A stretch of 64,000 nt of DNA from Megaustenia siamemsis. Its lineage: Eukaryota; Mollusca; Gastropoda; Stylommatophora; Ariophantidae. Location: the NCBI GenBank assembly GCA_032433765.1, contig JAVIAB010000092.1:67651666-67715665 (forward strand). Direction: 5' to 3'. Positions within the stretch are counted from its first letter, which is position 1. Each line of letters opens with the position of its first letter. Positions 34,788 through 45,450 of the stretch are shown piece after piece. The position numbers were made by a program, and so were the translations under genes. Below the pieces are notes generated by a model. The model saw nothing but the letters and a program-made list of their open reading frames with translations. It was not told the DNA's origin and did no database searches.

Positions 34788-35449
34788 TGTAGTGTAGTGT
34801 GGTGTGGTGTGGTGTCGTTTAACGTAACGTAACGTAACGTAACGTAACGTAACGTAACGTAACATAACGTAACTTAACGTAACGTAACGTAACGTAACGT
34901 AACGTAACGTAACGTAACGTAACATAACATAACATAACATAACATAACATAACATAACATAACAATATAATAAATATAATATAATATAATATAATATAAT
35001 ATAATATAATATAATATAATATAATATATATAATATAATATAATATATATATAATATAATATAATATAATATAATATAATATAATATAATATAATATAAT
35101 ATAATATAATATAATATAATATAATATAATATAATATAATATAATATAATATAATATAATATAATATAATATAATATAATATAATATAATATAATATAAT
35201 ATAATATAATATAATATAATAATATAATATAATATAATATAATATAATATAATATAATATAATATAATATAATATAATATAATATAATATAATATAATAT
35301 AATATAATATAATATATAATATAATATAATATAATATAATATAATATAATATAATATAATATAATATAATATAATATAATATAATATAATATAATATAAT
35401 ATAATATAATATAATATAATATAATATAATATAATATAATATAATATAA
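34788..35449. repeat. Pentanucleotide array with stepwise unit change
   Basis: About 130 five-base units in blocks: GTGTA, then GTGTG, then ACGTA (about 34828-34920), then ACATA (34921-34963), then ATATA to the end. Single interruptions shift phase near 35030, 35215 and 35315. The 251-codon antisense frame over it, an ILYY repeat, is a consequence of a stop-free pentamer. Confidence 0.97.
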
Positions 35450-35954
35450 TAAAACGATATGATAGCCTGCAGAAGATCATTAAGGCCATGTTATCAAGTG
35501 GACGAGTGAAGTGAAGACTATCGTGAATTCGAGAGTAATATGCAACAGAGGAGCTGTATAACTGCAGCTGAGGATGGGTATCTCGCGCAAGATAGAGAAC
35601 AGTTTATATTAGCTGTAATAAGTGAAAATTCCAACAGGAAATGATGATGATGATGAAGATGTTGGTGATGATGATAAATCAAAAGAGAAAGCAGTCAAAC
35701 ATGTCCTGGAACTCGAAAAATGGACCAGGTAAAAGTGGATAACTCAAGAACACTAACACAAATTATACAGAAAAAAACCTGTTTTCTTTCCTTTTTTTCA
35801 ATCTAAAATACCATTATGGCATTAATACCATTTCTAAGGTGTGCAGCTGGAGTGGGTTTGAATATAAAGGTTCCAAGTCCAGTGCAGGAGGCATCGCGAG
35901 CTCAAAGTCTACGTTCAACGTCAGATAGAAAACCTCATTTTTCTTATTTCATAC
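35450..35954. other. Unassigned sequence
   Basis: Includes a short (GATGAT)-rich stretch at 35640-35680 that may be the 3' tail of a decayed LINE. No coding motif recognised. Confidence 0.4.
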
Positions 35955-36535
35955 TACTATGGATCGAAATTCAAGTATTTAGGCGCAATGTTCACAGAAG
36001 ATGGAAAACTAGACAGAGAAATTGACATGAGAATACAAAAAGCAAATGCTGTCACATACCAGCTTTCACCATTGTTAAGACATCCAAACATTTCTATGCC
36101 AGCTAAACAACAAATGATAAATAGCATCTTCATACCAACTTTGTGCTATGAAAGTCAAACATGGACCCTTTCTAAATCCCATTTAAGAAAGATCAATACA
36201 TGTGAGATGCGTTGCTTGAGAAAAGTAACAAACAACACAAGAAGAGATAGAATACCAAATGAAACCATAAGAAAAATGGTAGGAACAAAACCCTGCCAAG
36301 AATATATAGAACAACAACAACTTAAATGGTTTGGCCACCTGGTCAGAATGAATCCTCACCAATCACCATCAAGGGCGTTCTTCTCGAGAATGCATGGGAA
36401 AAGACCAAGAGGAAGACCCAGAAGAAGATGGATAGATGCAGTGACAGAGACATGTAACAACAAAGGAAAATCACTAATTCAGACAATTCGAGCAGCACAA
36501 GAACGACAAATGATATAAATCACGACACCTTTTAG
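35955..36535 (+). mobile_element. LINE-C relic (RT thumb to C-terminus)
   Basis: This fragment holds the last third of an RT-bearing LINE protein. The frame begins upstream of 35988 with SKFKYLGAMFTEDGKLDREI (palm motif E, split over two frames by one shift at about 35985). It continues as a 176-codon open frame: PTLCYESQTWTL (thumb block), MRCLRKVTNNTRRDRIPNET, LKWFGHLVRM and a basic GKRPRGRPRRRWID region, ending at RQMI plus a stop. The GRPRRRWID end is characteristic of this LINE group. YADD and the N-terminal endonuclease are missing. Confidence 0.85.
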
Positions 36536-37089
36536 GTATCAGTGAAAGAGAAAAGACGAAGAAGAAGAGGATGGATCGAAACCGGGTCCAACCTATTTGG
36601 AGAACGATATACTTGTATCCATTCGACCGCCCGATCTTCAGATAACGAATTCAAGAGCAAAATAAATTCAAAAGGAATCTATCTAAGGTTACAGCACCAG
36701 TGCAGCTAAGAAAAATATCAGTTTAGTAAAGAAATGCAATATATGATTACAATCAACATACGGGCATTCAATTCAGGGACGAACTTCCAAGACAAATATA
36801 TGAAGCCGGACAAAGACATGAGCAAAGTACATTACATAAGTTAATAAACATCATCGATGGAAGGTCAAAAGTTAATTATCGCACAAGCAGAAAGCAATAG
36901 AAGAGCAATTATAAATATAGGGGGAAAAAATAATGATAGACGAAGAAACACTCAATAAGAAACCACCATAGTCACAGCCACCACCACCGACAAATAATGC
37001 CCCTGAGGCCAAATTAGATCTTGACATTAATACAAATGTTCAATTCCAATTTTGTAATATCATCAAATAAATATATAAAACATATAAAT
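36536..37089 (+). other. Unassigned, possible LINE ORF remnant
   Basis: At about 36760-36895 the plus strand reads QFRDELPRQIYEAGQRHEQS and INIIDGRSKVNYR. This looks like coding sequence but I cannot assign it. Confidence 0.35.
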
Positions 37090-37560
37090 AAATAAATACC
37101 ATCAAGTAAAAGAACAGAAAAGCCCTTGGTCAGGACAGCCTGAATGTCGAATTGTTCAAAGCAGACTCGCGACTGCAATTCTGTAACCGCTTAAAAAAAA
37201 AAAAAAAAAAAAAAGTAAAGTACTCCCGTCACGCCAAGTGGCGGCGTATAGGGAATATGTTGTTAGTGACCATAAATGTTACCGATCTTCGGCACATGAT
37301 TTTTGGGGTAACGTGGTCGGTATTACGCCCGTTGGGTGAACCCGGAAGCCGTCGGTTGGGATCAAACCCTACCCCTTGTCTTTTGTAGTCCAGTTCACTA
37401 ACCACTGAGCTATCGCAGCTACCCTCTGTAACCGCTTATTTGGCACAAATTTGACAGGAGAGACACCACAACAATGGAATAAATGAGTGTTTGTAAAGTT
37501 GCCCCCTCCACTCAAGAGTAGATGTTGCAGACTTCAGTAACTGATATGTTCCATTACGCA
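37090..37560 (+). mobile_element. LINE RT N-terminal relic, split by SINE-1
   Basis: Joined across the SINE, the plus strand encodes GQDSLNVELFKADSRL and then a piece resembling PLFGTNLTGETPQQWN, followed by KVAPSTQE. This is the fingers-region pattern (GxDxxxxELFK...W) just before the first RT palm motif in RTE-like LINEs. The frame is not intact. Confidence 0.65.
37194..37424 (-). mobile_element. SINE-1 copy f, internally deleted
   Basis: An exact 14-base target duplication TCTGTAACCGCTTA (37180-37193 and 37425-37438) bounds it. On the minus strand the 3' end is ACTTTACTT followed by about 20 T. A segment of about 45 bases is missing between the tRNA-related head and ACGGGCG, covering the T-run and GGGAAAGTAAAGCGGC. 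The deletion precedes or accompanies insertion, or came later; the duplication alone does not decide. Confidence 0.95.
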
Positions 37561-37844
37561 CAAACAAAATTCGCCAATCTGGTTGGTGGCTTGTGGGATA
37601 CCAAGAGTCAGGAGCGATAGAAAATATATCAAACAGCAGTATAAGTTACGATACGGTACAAATGACTGTGGATAATAAACCGCAGTACCCCACATCGTTT
37701 CATGCCATATTTGGATAGGACAATTAGGTATGTAAATAAGATCAATGTTTATTGATTTTTATACATCCTAAGCCTCTAAAGGTTGTTTTAGAAATCAGCG
37801 GCTTTCTTTCTTATTTACATTCCCGAAAAATGAGAAGTTAACAA

Positions 37845-38610
37845 GTGGAATGAAAAAATAGAAAACGTACAAGAACACTTAAATAGATTCGAAAGCATAG
37901 GCACAAAACAAAATACAACTTGAAAATCAACACCAACAAAACAGAAGTCATGAATATCGCAAAAGAGAAACAGGACATCAACATAACTATAGAGGCCATA
38001 CAACTAAAACAAGTAGAGGAATTTAAATACCTAGGAAGTCTAGTGATAAATGACAATTCCGAAATAGCACAAATAGACACAAGATGCAACAAAGCTTGTC
38101 AGATCATTGGACGGCTATCACCACTATTGCCCAACAAAGAAATAACTCTTGAGGCAAGAACAGGTACTCTACAATACAATCTTCATTCCAACGTTTTGCT
38201 ACCAATGTCAGTCCTGGATCCTAGATGCAAAAACAATAAGGAAAATAACCACTACCGAGATGAAATGTGTTAGACGAATAACAAGAAACAGTCTAAGAGA
38301 TAAGATCAGAAATGAAGAACTGAGAAAAAAGAATGGAATAACCCCCGCCATAAAATATATAAAGAAACAACAGATACATTGGTTTAGCCACCTGATAAGG
38401 CAGAAATATCAAAACATAATACAACGAGCCTTCAATAAACAATGCGATAACACCATACGCAAAGGCCGACCACGAAAAAAATGGATTGACGACATATTAG
38501 AAACACTAGGAAACATAGCAGCAGAGGCAACCAGAAGAGCAAAAGACCGCAAATTACATCTCCTGCGATGCCGAAAGGCATATGAGAAAGGAAAGAAGAA
38601 GAACAAATAA
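37845..38610 (+). mobile_element. LINE-D relic
   Basis: Two overlapping open frames (37920-38273 and 38149-38610) give one protein with a single frameshift near 38155. First come KINTNKTEVMNIAKEKQDI (palm D) and VEEFKYLGSLVIND (palm E). Then TIFIPTFCYQCQSWILDAKT (thumb), RRITRNSLRDKIRNEELRKK, QQIHWFSHLIRQ and GRPRKKWIDDILETLG. Related in layout to LINE-C but clearly diverged. It stops at 38608-38610. The catalytic part is missing because of 5' truncation. Confidence 0.85.
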
Positions 38611-38765
38611 TAACTGGAATATATTGAAACAGCAAAAAGGGAAGAAGGAAACAAAATACCAGACCGTTTAAGAAAATGGTTAGGTAGGAAGCCAACAACA
38701 AAGGTGATAAACAACTGTGGAGACAAGAGTTGTGGACATAACCACCTACGTGAACAAGCAGGATA
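38611..38765 (+). mobile_element. LINE-A 3' end fragment
   Basis: Reads LEYIETAKREEGNK, then IPDRLRKWLGRKPTTKVINN with further decay. This corresponds to the last 55 residues of LINE-A. It begins just after the LINE-D stop, so the two were brought together by insertion or deletion. Confidence 0.7.
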
Positions 38766-39256
38766 CTTGGTTATAACATTATGTTACTGGAGCACCTATG
38801 GAAATGTTTGTAGTGCAATGATGACCTGCAAAAAAGTTAATAACTCAATTATGATACTTGAATAATGTTTCAGCTATAAGTAATTGCAGTCTGGTGGTAA
38901 TTAGCTAATGCCTTCTTATATTATGTGAATCAGAATCGTATGTTAGTTAATTCAGCTTACACTCATCCCAATCATTCTCAGTCGAACATGATCTGAATGC
39001 AGATTGTCCAAAGTGCAATGCAAATCAAATTGTAAACAGTCCACTTGTCTAGGTTTCTAATAACATTTTCTATATCGGGAAAACGAGCGTACAACGCTTT
39101 TGCATTTCTCCCTCAATTTCTAAAACGGCCGTTTTTTGTTGGGTGCATGCGTTTTTTGTTTTTTTTTTTAACGACGAATAATTATCATTAAATAGGCAAA
39201 CGATAAACAGCATTGCACAAAGCTCATTTTGAATCAATTTCTTTAATTCTTATTGA

Positions 39257-39669
39257 GACTTCCTGTCAATATGGCAGATAGGTGGCAGAAACCGTTGAGG
39301 CACTGTTCCGTGTTGAGGTTTTCTCATATTTCAAGTTCGGCTTGCTGTCGGATGTACTGAGTTTTGTGCTCTGTGTACACCGTGAGCTGTGCTTTTCATC
39401 CGGATGGCGTTTCTATATTCAGATTGCTTACGATGAATGATCATATCGTATGACGAAGAACAATTTAGCTGCGTTCATTTTCGGTGCTGATACGCCTATG
39501 TCTCTTTACGTGTGCTGTCTTTGCTATGATTGGGACTGCAGATATCTTTCTTTGTTTGGATATTCGATTAGATATTAATTCGGATGATTCTACTGGCACG
39601 GGCGGTTGAGCAATTATGGATTGGATTTTCATTCGTTTGCAGTGATACTGGGTCTTCGAATAACTATAC
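39257..39669 (+). mobile_element. D430 copy C (5'-truncated)
   Basis: Bounded by an exact 10-base target duplication TTCTTATTGA (39247-39256 and 39670-39679). It lacks the GGAGGACGTGA start of the other copies, beginning GACTTCCTGTCAATATGG, but has the same right end (GTGATACTGGGTCTTCGAATAAC). Loss at the left with a preserved right end fits a plus-strand retroposon truncated at its 5' end. Confidence 0.9.
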
Positions 39670-39799
39670 TTCTTATTGATTGAATTATGCACTGAATACC
39701 AGCAGAGATGTAAAAGAAAACTTAAGTCATGGGCTGAAGAATATAGTGCAAAGGCTGGAGAGCAATTCAGGTAATGACTAAAGAATAGTTCAAACAAAT

Positions 39800-39928
39800 A
39801 AAAAAAAGTAAAGTACCCCCGTCACGCCAAGTGGCGTATAGGGAAATATGGTGTTAGTGACCCTATATTTTACAGACCTTCAGCACATGGTTTTTGGGGT
39901 AATGTGGTCAGTATTACGCCCGTGCTGC
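39800..39928 (-). mobile_element. SINE-1 copy g, 5'-truncated
   Basis: An exact 13-base target duplication AGTTCAAACAAAT (39787-39799 and 39929-39941) encloses only the 3' half of SINE-1. The tRNA-related head is missing. On the minus strand it starts at GCAGCACGGGCG and ends ACTTTACTTTTTTTTA. Confidence 0.95.
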
Positions 39929-39944
39929 AGTTCAAACAAATGCT

Positions 39945-40440
39945 GCAGTCAAAAAAATTTAAATAAAATAAATACTGCTCAAACTATTGTAATACCAAAA
40001 AAGGAAAAAAAAATTATTATTATGTGGAAACAGTCGTTATGTGTGGATGTGGAAGTTGTTATTGTTATGCATTCAGAAGACAGTCATCTGACGTCCTTCA
40101 GCTAAATGCCGTGTAATGATATCTGTGGGTATTTTTTAGTTCCCTTGTAGTTCCGTACAAGGTGTTCCATTTATTAGGTCTTCCAGGAAGTAGTGTTGTT
40201 CTGATTTCAGCGAGCTTTGGACAGTTAAAAGGATGGAAGTCGAGGTGAATCATGGACAATCGAACTGCAAAACCAAAAGTCAGTGAATGAAATACAAATA
40301 TGGTTTTGTTAAATATTAGGATATATATATAATACAAGAATATTTGGACTAACACCAGGAACAAGAACATTTTAAAAGAGGTCAAAGCAAAAACAAAGCA
40401 TGCTACCGACATCAGCAGTAAGAAATCATCATTTGTTGCC
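39945..40440. other. Unassigned sequence
   Basis: A 104-codon minus-strand frame at 40098-40412 shows no recognisable domain. I do not call it a gene. Confidence 0.45.
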
Positions 40441-40660
40441 TATTTATTGAGAACAGAACAGATATAATATATTGTGACAAAAAGGCAATTTGAGAGAAGG
40501 AAATATAAAAGAAAACAGAGTAACGATGCCAGAGAATGGTTTGGTTGGAAGTTCATATTACAACCAATAAACAACTGTAGTAACAGAAAGTTATGGAGAT
40601 ACATGACTACTACATAGACCAGCAGGCACGACACTTAATGATGATGACCAACCCAAAAAG
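40441..40660 (+). mobile_element. LINE-A 3' end relic
   Basis: The plus strand preserves GACCAGCAGGCACGACACTTAATGATGATG and the CAATAAACAACTG...AAGTTATGGAGA block of LINE-A, with the encoded EWLG...TTEIINNC region recognisable through shifts. Confidence 0.7.
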
Positions 40661-41766
40661 TCGTAATGAAGTGAAAAGTTTCGATTAACCATCGCCACTT
40701 TTACACGTTCGTAATTCGCTTCCCGGAAACTGGGATTATTTGTTTTTATCCGATAATTGACTTTCCTGTGTACGTTTCTTTTGTACTTTTTCTTTCTCTT
40801 TAAAATGTAAAAAAAAACAACAGGATATTGAATGAGCAGCCGATGGACTTTCCCGACTTTCATCACGTACTTCGCTAGTCATAATCGATTTTTAGGAAAA
40901 ACAAGGAAAGCGTGGTTATTTTGGTGCTCAATTCACGATCCAATGATTGTTTGGTTCGCTGTTAGACACAGCACAATTCATCCGTTGAAATCAAACGTGT
41001 ATCTGTGTGTGGCTGGTAGAGTTCAGAGGATTAAATAAAGGTAACGTCGGTACGTACATAATAAAAAAAACTTTCTCACTTTAAACAATGTTGTGACTTG
41101 TGCAACGAAACTAAAACAGTTCCTATATCTGCTCCATTGTATGTCTAAAGACTAACTTTATAACGTAACTCATTGTCAATTGCTTCGGTGGTTTTCCTAG
41201 CCAAACTAAACAGGTCTGTCTTTTATCAAGCTGAACATTAGGTCAGATTGGCATTTGATATATTTAGTGATGTAAGAAAGAAATCTCCCTAGTAAAAATT
41301 CACACAAATTCAGAGAAACTGACATTTGTTTACTCAGATATCTTTTTAAATGAGATCTCAATATTTTATCATTCAAAATTATTTTTAGGTCTACATTTCG
41401 CGAACAAATTCGTTTGCGTTCTTTCCTGATCGATCACACGTGGCTAATACAAAAATGTGTGCTTTTATTTATTTTGAAAATTGTGTTAGGAATGGTTAAT
41501 TTGATGGTAAAACGCGTCTTGGAATGCATGCATCACAAGATTGGTCATTCAGGCTCAATACAATACATCACCCTCAATTTAATGGAGCTTTACAACGTCT
41601 CCTTTCTTAATAAAATTTTAGGAAGGACACAAAGGCCTCAATGAAGTGAGAGGAGGAAAGTTGCTAAAGAAAAAGGAATATTTTAAATTAAATATAAGAA
41701 AGAAATACAAGGAATAGGATAATGAATAGGACAAAGAAAAAACAACCCCCAAAAATACATAATTAC
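40661..41766. other. Unassigned sequence
   Basis: Short ORFs (65-91 codons) only. No shared repeat or RT motif recognised. Confidence 0.5.
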
Positions 41767-41806
41767 GGGGGGGGGGGGAGAGAGAGAGAGAGAAAAGGGG
41801 GGGGGG
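41767..41806 (+). repeat. Two long G-runs separated by (GA)n
   Basis: Twelve G at 41767-41778, an (AG)n spacer, then ten G at 41797-41806. The tracts could fold as a G-quadruplex. Confidence 0.9.
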
Positions 41807-42041
41807 ACCGAAATAAGAAAGTGAAGATAAGGAAAAAAAAACACAGAAAAAAAAACAGAACCAGCAAGCACTGTCTTAAATATGATTATCAATGGCAGAA
41901 AAATCAACAACGCAGATTTCCAAAACAAGGGAGTGAAACAGAGCAAAACACCGTGCCTAATGAAACGTGCTGTAAATGGGTAGTTGGACGTGGTGGTGGC
42001 AATGTTACTGCATTCTAGCTACGCACACAACATCCATGAGC

Positions 42042-42190
42042 AAATAGTGTTCCTTCTGGCTACAAATCTTGTTCCTTCTGGCTACAGACAAATGTTGTTC
42101 CTTCTGGCTACAGACAAATATTGTTCTTTCTGACTACAGCCAAATGTTACTTATGGCTACAAACAAATATTGTTCCTTCTGGCTACAAGA
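42042..42190. repeat. Imperfect 22-26-bp tandem repeat, about 6 units
   Basis: The phrase GTTCCTTCTGGCTACA recurs with an ACAAAT linker. Unit lengths vary from about 22 to 26 bases and units carry several substitutions, so this is an older array than the 46-bp and 34-bp ones. Confidence 0.9.
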
Positions 42191-42559
42191 GGGTAAATCT
42201 AATTGTTGTCTCACGTTTTCTATCAACAATAATGATAAAACAAAATTCCACCTGAATAATGAAAGAGTATAGCTGTATAACATTATCAATGGAGAAATTG
42301 CCGCTGACAAAACTCGATGCTCTTGACACAGAAAATAACCAGTGTTTTTTTTTTTCCTGGAAGTCTGTAAATACAAGCACTAGATAAGAAACTTGACTTC
42401 GAGAACAAAAGAAAGCGAAGACTGTTAAATATCAGTTGACGATTTTTCAAATCAAATCTATCTTATCTCTGGTTCGCCTGAAGTATAGTTTACATTATGC
42501 AGTATCGTTTCCTATATAAATTGTACTGTCTTTTGTAATTCTTGCACTGGCCCATGTAG

Positions 42560-44340
42560 TTTTGCCTGTGGTGTTTATATGAGCCAATGGATTTTTCTCA
42601 GTCTACTATATTCAGTACAGTCTTGAAATGTGTGTTCAGCAGTCTATGGCGCCTGACCACATGTACATGAAGTTGAGGTGCCGATCTTGAATTGTGTACA
42701 CATGTAACTGTGGAGTCGATTGTGCCCTGTTCTGCGATGTATAATGATAACTTGTTCCCATCTATTCATATGAAATGCATCCTGATTTGGGGCTTGTGAT
42801 CTTCTAATTGATTTGATTATCTGTTTCTTCTGATGGTATGTAACTGGTGCATCAGGTTGTGTGCCTGTTGCGCCTTCCTTTGTCAACTGTTCTGCTCTCT
42901 CATTTCCTGGTATTCCACAGTGAGATGGGATCCACTGCAGGGCAACCTTGTGGTGTTTGCAGAGTTCAGTCAATAAGGTCGGCAGATGTGGCAATTTTCT
43001 GGAGTATAGTGCCTTGAGTGCTTTCTTGCATCTGTCAAAAAGCAGGTTGTGGGCTGTTCATTAGATTTCTGCATCGTAAATGTGACAATATTTACCTGTT
43101 GCTATTTTATTCATATCCGTAATGTTATCTGGGTACTCTATGTATGCACCTGCTCCCCCTTTCTTTACCGCATTCTTCGCTGATCATCTGTGTACACACG
43201 GACCCATAGATCTTGTGGGTATTCTGCATCCAAAAAACTGAGTGATTGTTTTACGTTGTATACTATTCCGTTCACCATTGTCAAGTATTCCTTTCACTTC
43301 TACCCGTATTTAAATTGACAATCCTTATTCCTCTGTCCGGTACCATTTTTTTTTTCTTGGAAAGCATCCTCAAATTCATGAGAAAGATAGGTTGCCTGAT
43401 CTTCGGTAGAGTAACACTGTCTAATGACTGCTTGCTGTGGCTCAATGAGGTTTTCACTTTCCAGGTACTACTGCAGTCTGAGACAGATTATACGTTCCAT
43501 TGTTTCACAAAAATGGCTTTTAAGGCTGATTAATCTACAGGTAGATGTAGAAACATCTTTTCCTGGCTTTATTAATGGTATCACAATTGCTTCTCTCCAT
43601 GCGGCACTCTACCTGTGATCCAGCAAATGTTGTAGATCTGCAGTAGTTTTGCTTCAACTGCAGTTCCAAAGTTCTTAATCAACTCATTGGACACTGCCTG
43701 GTGACTTTTTAATTTGGATACTTCCAGCTCTAGCTCTCTCTGTATAATGGGTATTTCCATGACTTCATGTATGGTCCCTTCTTGTGTTGCATTTGTTGCT
43801 TTAAGCGAGTCTCTCGTTTCTCTAGACTAATTTTAATATTATGACTTTTACAAAGGAGTCTGCAAAATGATTTACTGCCTGTTTCCCTGTTATGATGTTT
43901 GCATCCTTCTTCGGTGTAATTTTGGTGTTCCTTTATGTATCCTCATCATTAAGCTGGTTTAAAGGCTTCTACACTTTTCTTGTGTCTCGTTCAGGATTCA
44001 ATAACTGTTTTCTCTTTCCAGCTTCTCCGTCTGGTTTGTAGTTTAACTCTTTGAAATTTGGCTTTAACATACTGTTAGCTATTGTGGTGCTCCTGGGGAG
44101 GATTAGTTCTGCTTACTTTCGAGATATTTCCATGTCGTTGTGAGGTTTTTCTAGTTCACTACTCCAGTATGGATTTTAGTGTTTCTGTAATCCTCTAGGT
44201 ATTGTTTCACATGTAGCTTGTAGTAATAGTGTACTGAATTTATCAACTACTTTGTTGAAGTCTCTGTCTATATTTTGATCTTTAGTTAGTACACTGGTGT
44301 ATTTTTTAAATACATTTTCTGTTCTGCATTTTTGTAATTC
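42560..44340 (-). mobile_element. LINE-H relic with RT and RNase H regions
   Basis: The minus strand runs from RT to RNase H. Around 43620-43430 it retains pieces such as RLISLKSHF, ETMERIICLRLQ, LNEPQQAVIRQ and LEDAFQEKKK. After a gap, a clear RNase H end lies at 42994-42644. The RT palm itself is too decayed to show YADD. The presence of RNase H after RT marks an I/Jockey-like group, distinct from the RTE-like LINEs elsewhere in the window. The left end is not sharply defined. Confidence 0.7.
42644..42994 (-). pseudogene. LINE-H RNase H C-terminal part
   Basis: A 116-codon open frame: HLPTLLTELCKHHKVALQWI runs into PSHCGIPGNERAEQLTKEGA. The block VALQWIPSHCGIPGNERAE is the conserved C-terminal half of RNase HI in LINEs; its His, Asn and Glu are all present. 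It is followed by a basic linker (QIIKSIRRSQAP), RRTGHNRLHSYMCTQFKIGT and the zinc-like SCTCGQAP end. RNase H would remove RNA from the cDNA hybrid. The N-terminal half of the domain with the catalytic Asp is out of frame or lost. The Met at residue 1 is only the first in the frame. Confidence 0.85.
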
Positions 44341-44385
44341 CATCTAGAGGGAGTGCTGCTGACCCTGACAGCTTAATTATGCACC

Positions 44386-44937
44386 ACTGAAGAGACTGTA
44401 CAACAGAGGTGAGATGCAGAATGGCTCAGGCAAAATCAGCTTTCGAAAAAATGAAGAAGATACTATGCAATACATTTTTGACAATAGAAACAAGAAAAAG
44501 AGCTCTTAAATGTTACGTAGAGCCAGTCTTAACATATGGATGTGAATCATGGACAATAGGACAACAGACAAGAAAATCACTGGAGTCTGTAGAAATGTGG
44601 TTTTACAGAAGAATATTTATAATACCATGGACAGCTAAGAAGAGTAATGAAAACGTTCTGAAAGATGGCAAAGCAAAAAGAGAGCTAATTTCCAATATTA
44701 GGAAAAAACAATCATCATTTTTTGGACATGTCATGAGAAGAGAACTGCTGGAATATATTGTACCAATTGAGAAAATTGAGGGACGAAGAGATAGAGGGAA
44801 GCAAAGAGAAAAGATACCAGACAGGTTAAAAGAATGGCTTGGCAGAAAGTCAACAACAGAAATTATAAATAATTGTTGAGATCGAAAGTTATGGAGAGAC
44901 ATGATCATTTACGCCAGCAGGCATGGTACTTGATGAT
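44386..44937 (+). mobile_element. LINE-A copy, thumb to 3' end
   Basis: A 156-codon frame from 44409 matches LINE-A from VRCRMAQAKAAFQKM onward: RMAQAKSAFEKMKKILCNTF, VEPVLTYGCESWTIGQQ, VEMWFYRRIFIIPWTAKKS, SFFGHVMRRELLEYIVP and RLKEWLGRKSTTEIINNC. A TGA replaces a codon just after NNC, cutting the last 17 residues. It ends GGCATGGTACTTGATGATGATGA. The GGA codon in SWTIG is intact here, where the copy at 61929 has TGA. Confidence 0.9.
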
Positions 44938-45448
44938 GATGAATATAATCAAAACTGATAATGCTACAAGAAATTTTAAATACTATCTTAGAGGATCGTT
45001 AGATGACGCTAATATCTCATACACTGACAGTGCTGCCGTTTTCTATTAAGAGGGGCACTAGGAATAGTCTGGTAATATTTCATTCACAACTTTTGTGAAA
45101 TTACAAACCGTATGTCTTTTGTCACGATCAGACTCTGAAGACAAAGTTATTATTGTATAATCACTCATAGGAGAGAGCAATTCTGTTCGCTGGAAAATTG
45201 AGAATTGTTACATTCTCTCGTATGTGTTTCTTATTGAGTTAGATGAAGCGTCACTAAACAGCTGTACTGCACTTGAACTAACCTCAGCACCCTTCTAAAT
45301 TAGCTGTGGCTCCGTTGTGCGCAAGCTGCGGCGTTCTCTGAGTCATTTGCGGCACCTTTGTCAGGGTGATTTATACTGGAGCCAGGTCAGTTTGTTAATT
45401 GTAGCACTGACGAAGAAAGCTGAGCTAATTGCTGCCCACTCTTCAACC
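44938..45448. other. Unassigned sequence
   Basis: No coding motif, repeat or mobile element recognised. Confidence 0.5.
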
Positions 45449-45450
45449 TA

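Noticed and set aside
34734..35489. 251-codon minus-strand ORF
   Set aside because: It is the translation of a stop-free pentanucleotide repeat (ILYY units) and has no non-repeat coding part.
42644..42994. Host RNase H gene
   Set aside because: Only the C-terminal half of the domain is present, in a LINE context with decayed RT sequence upstream on the same strand.
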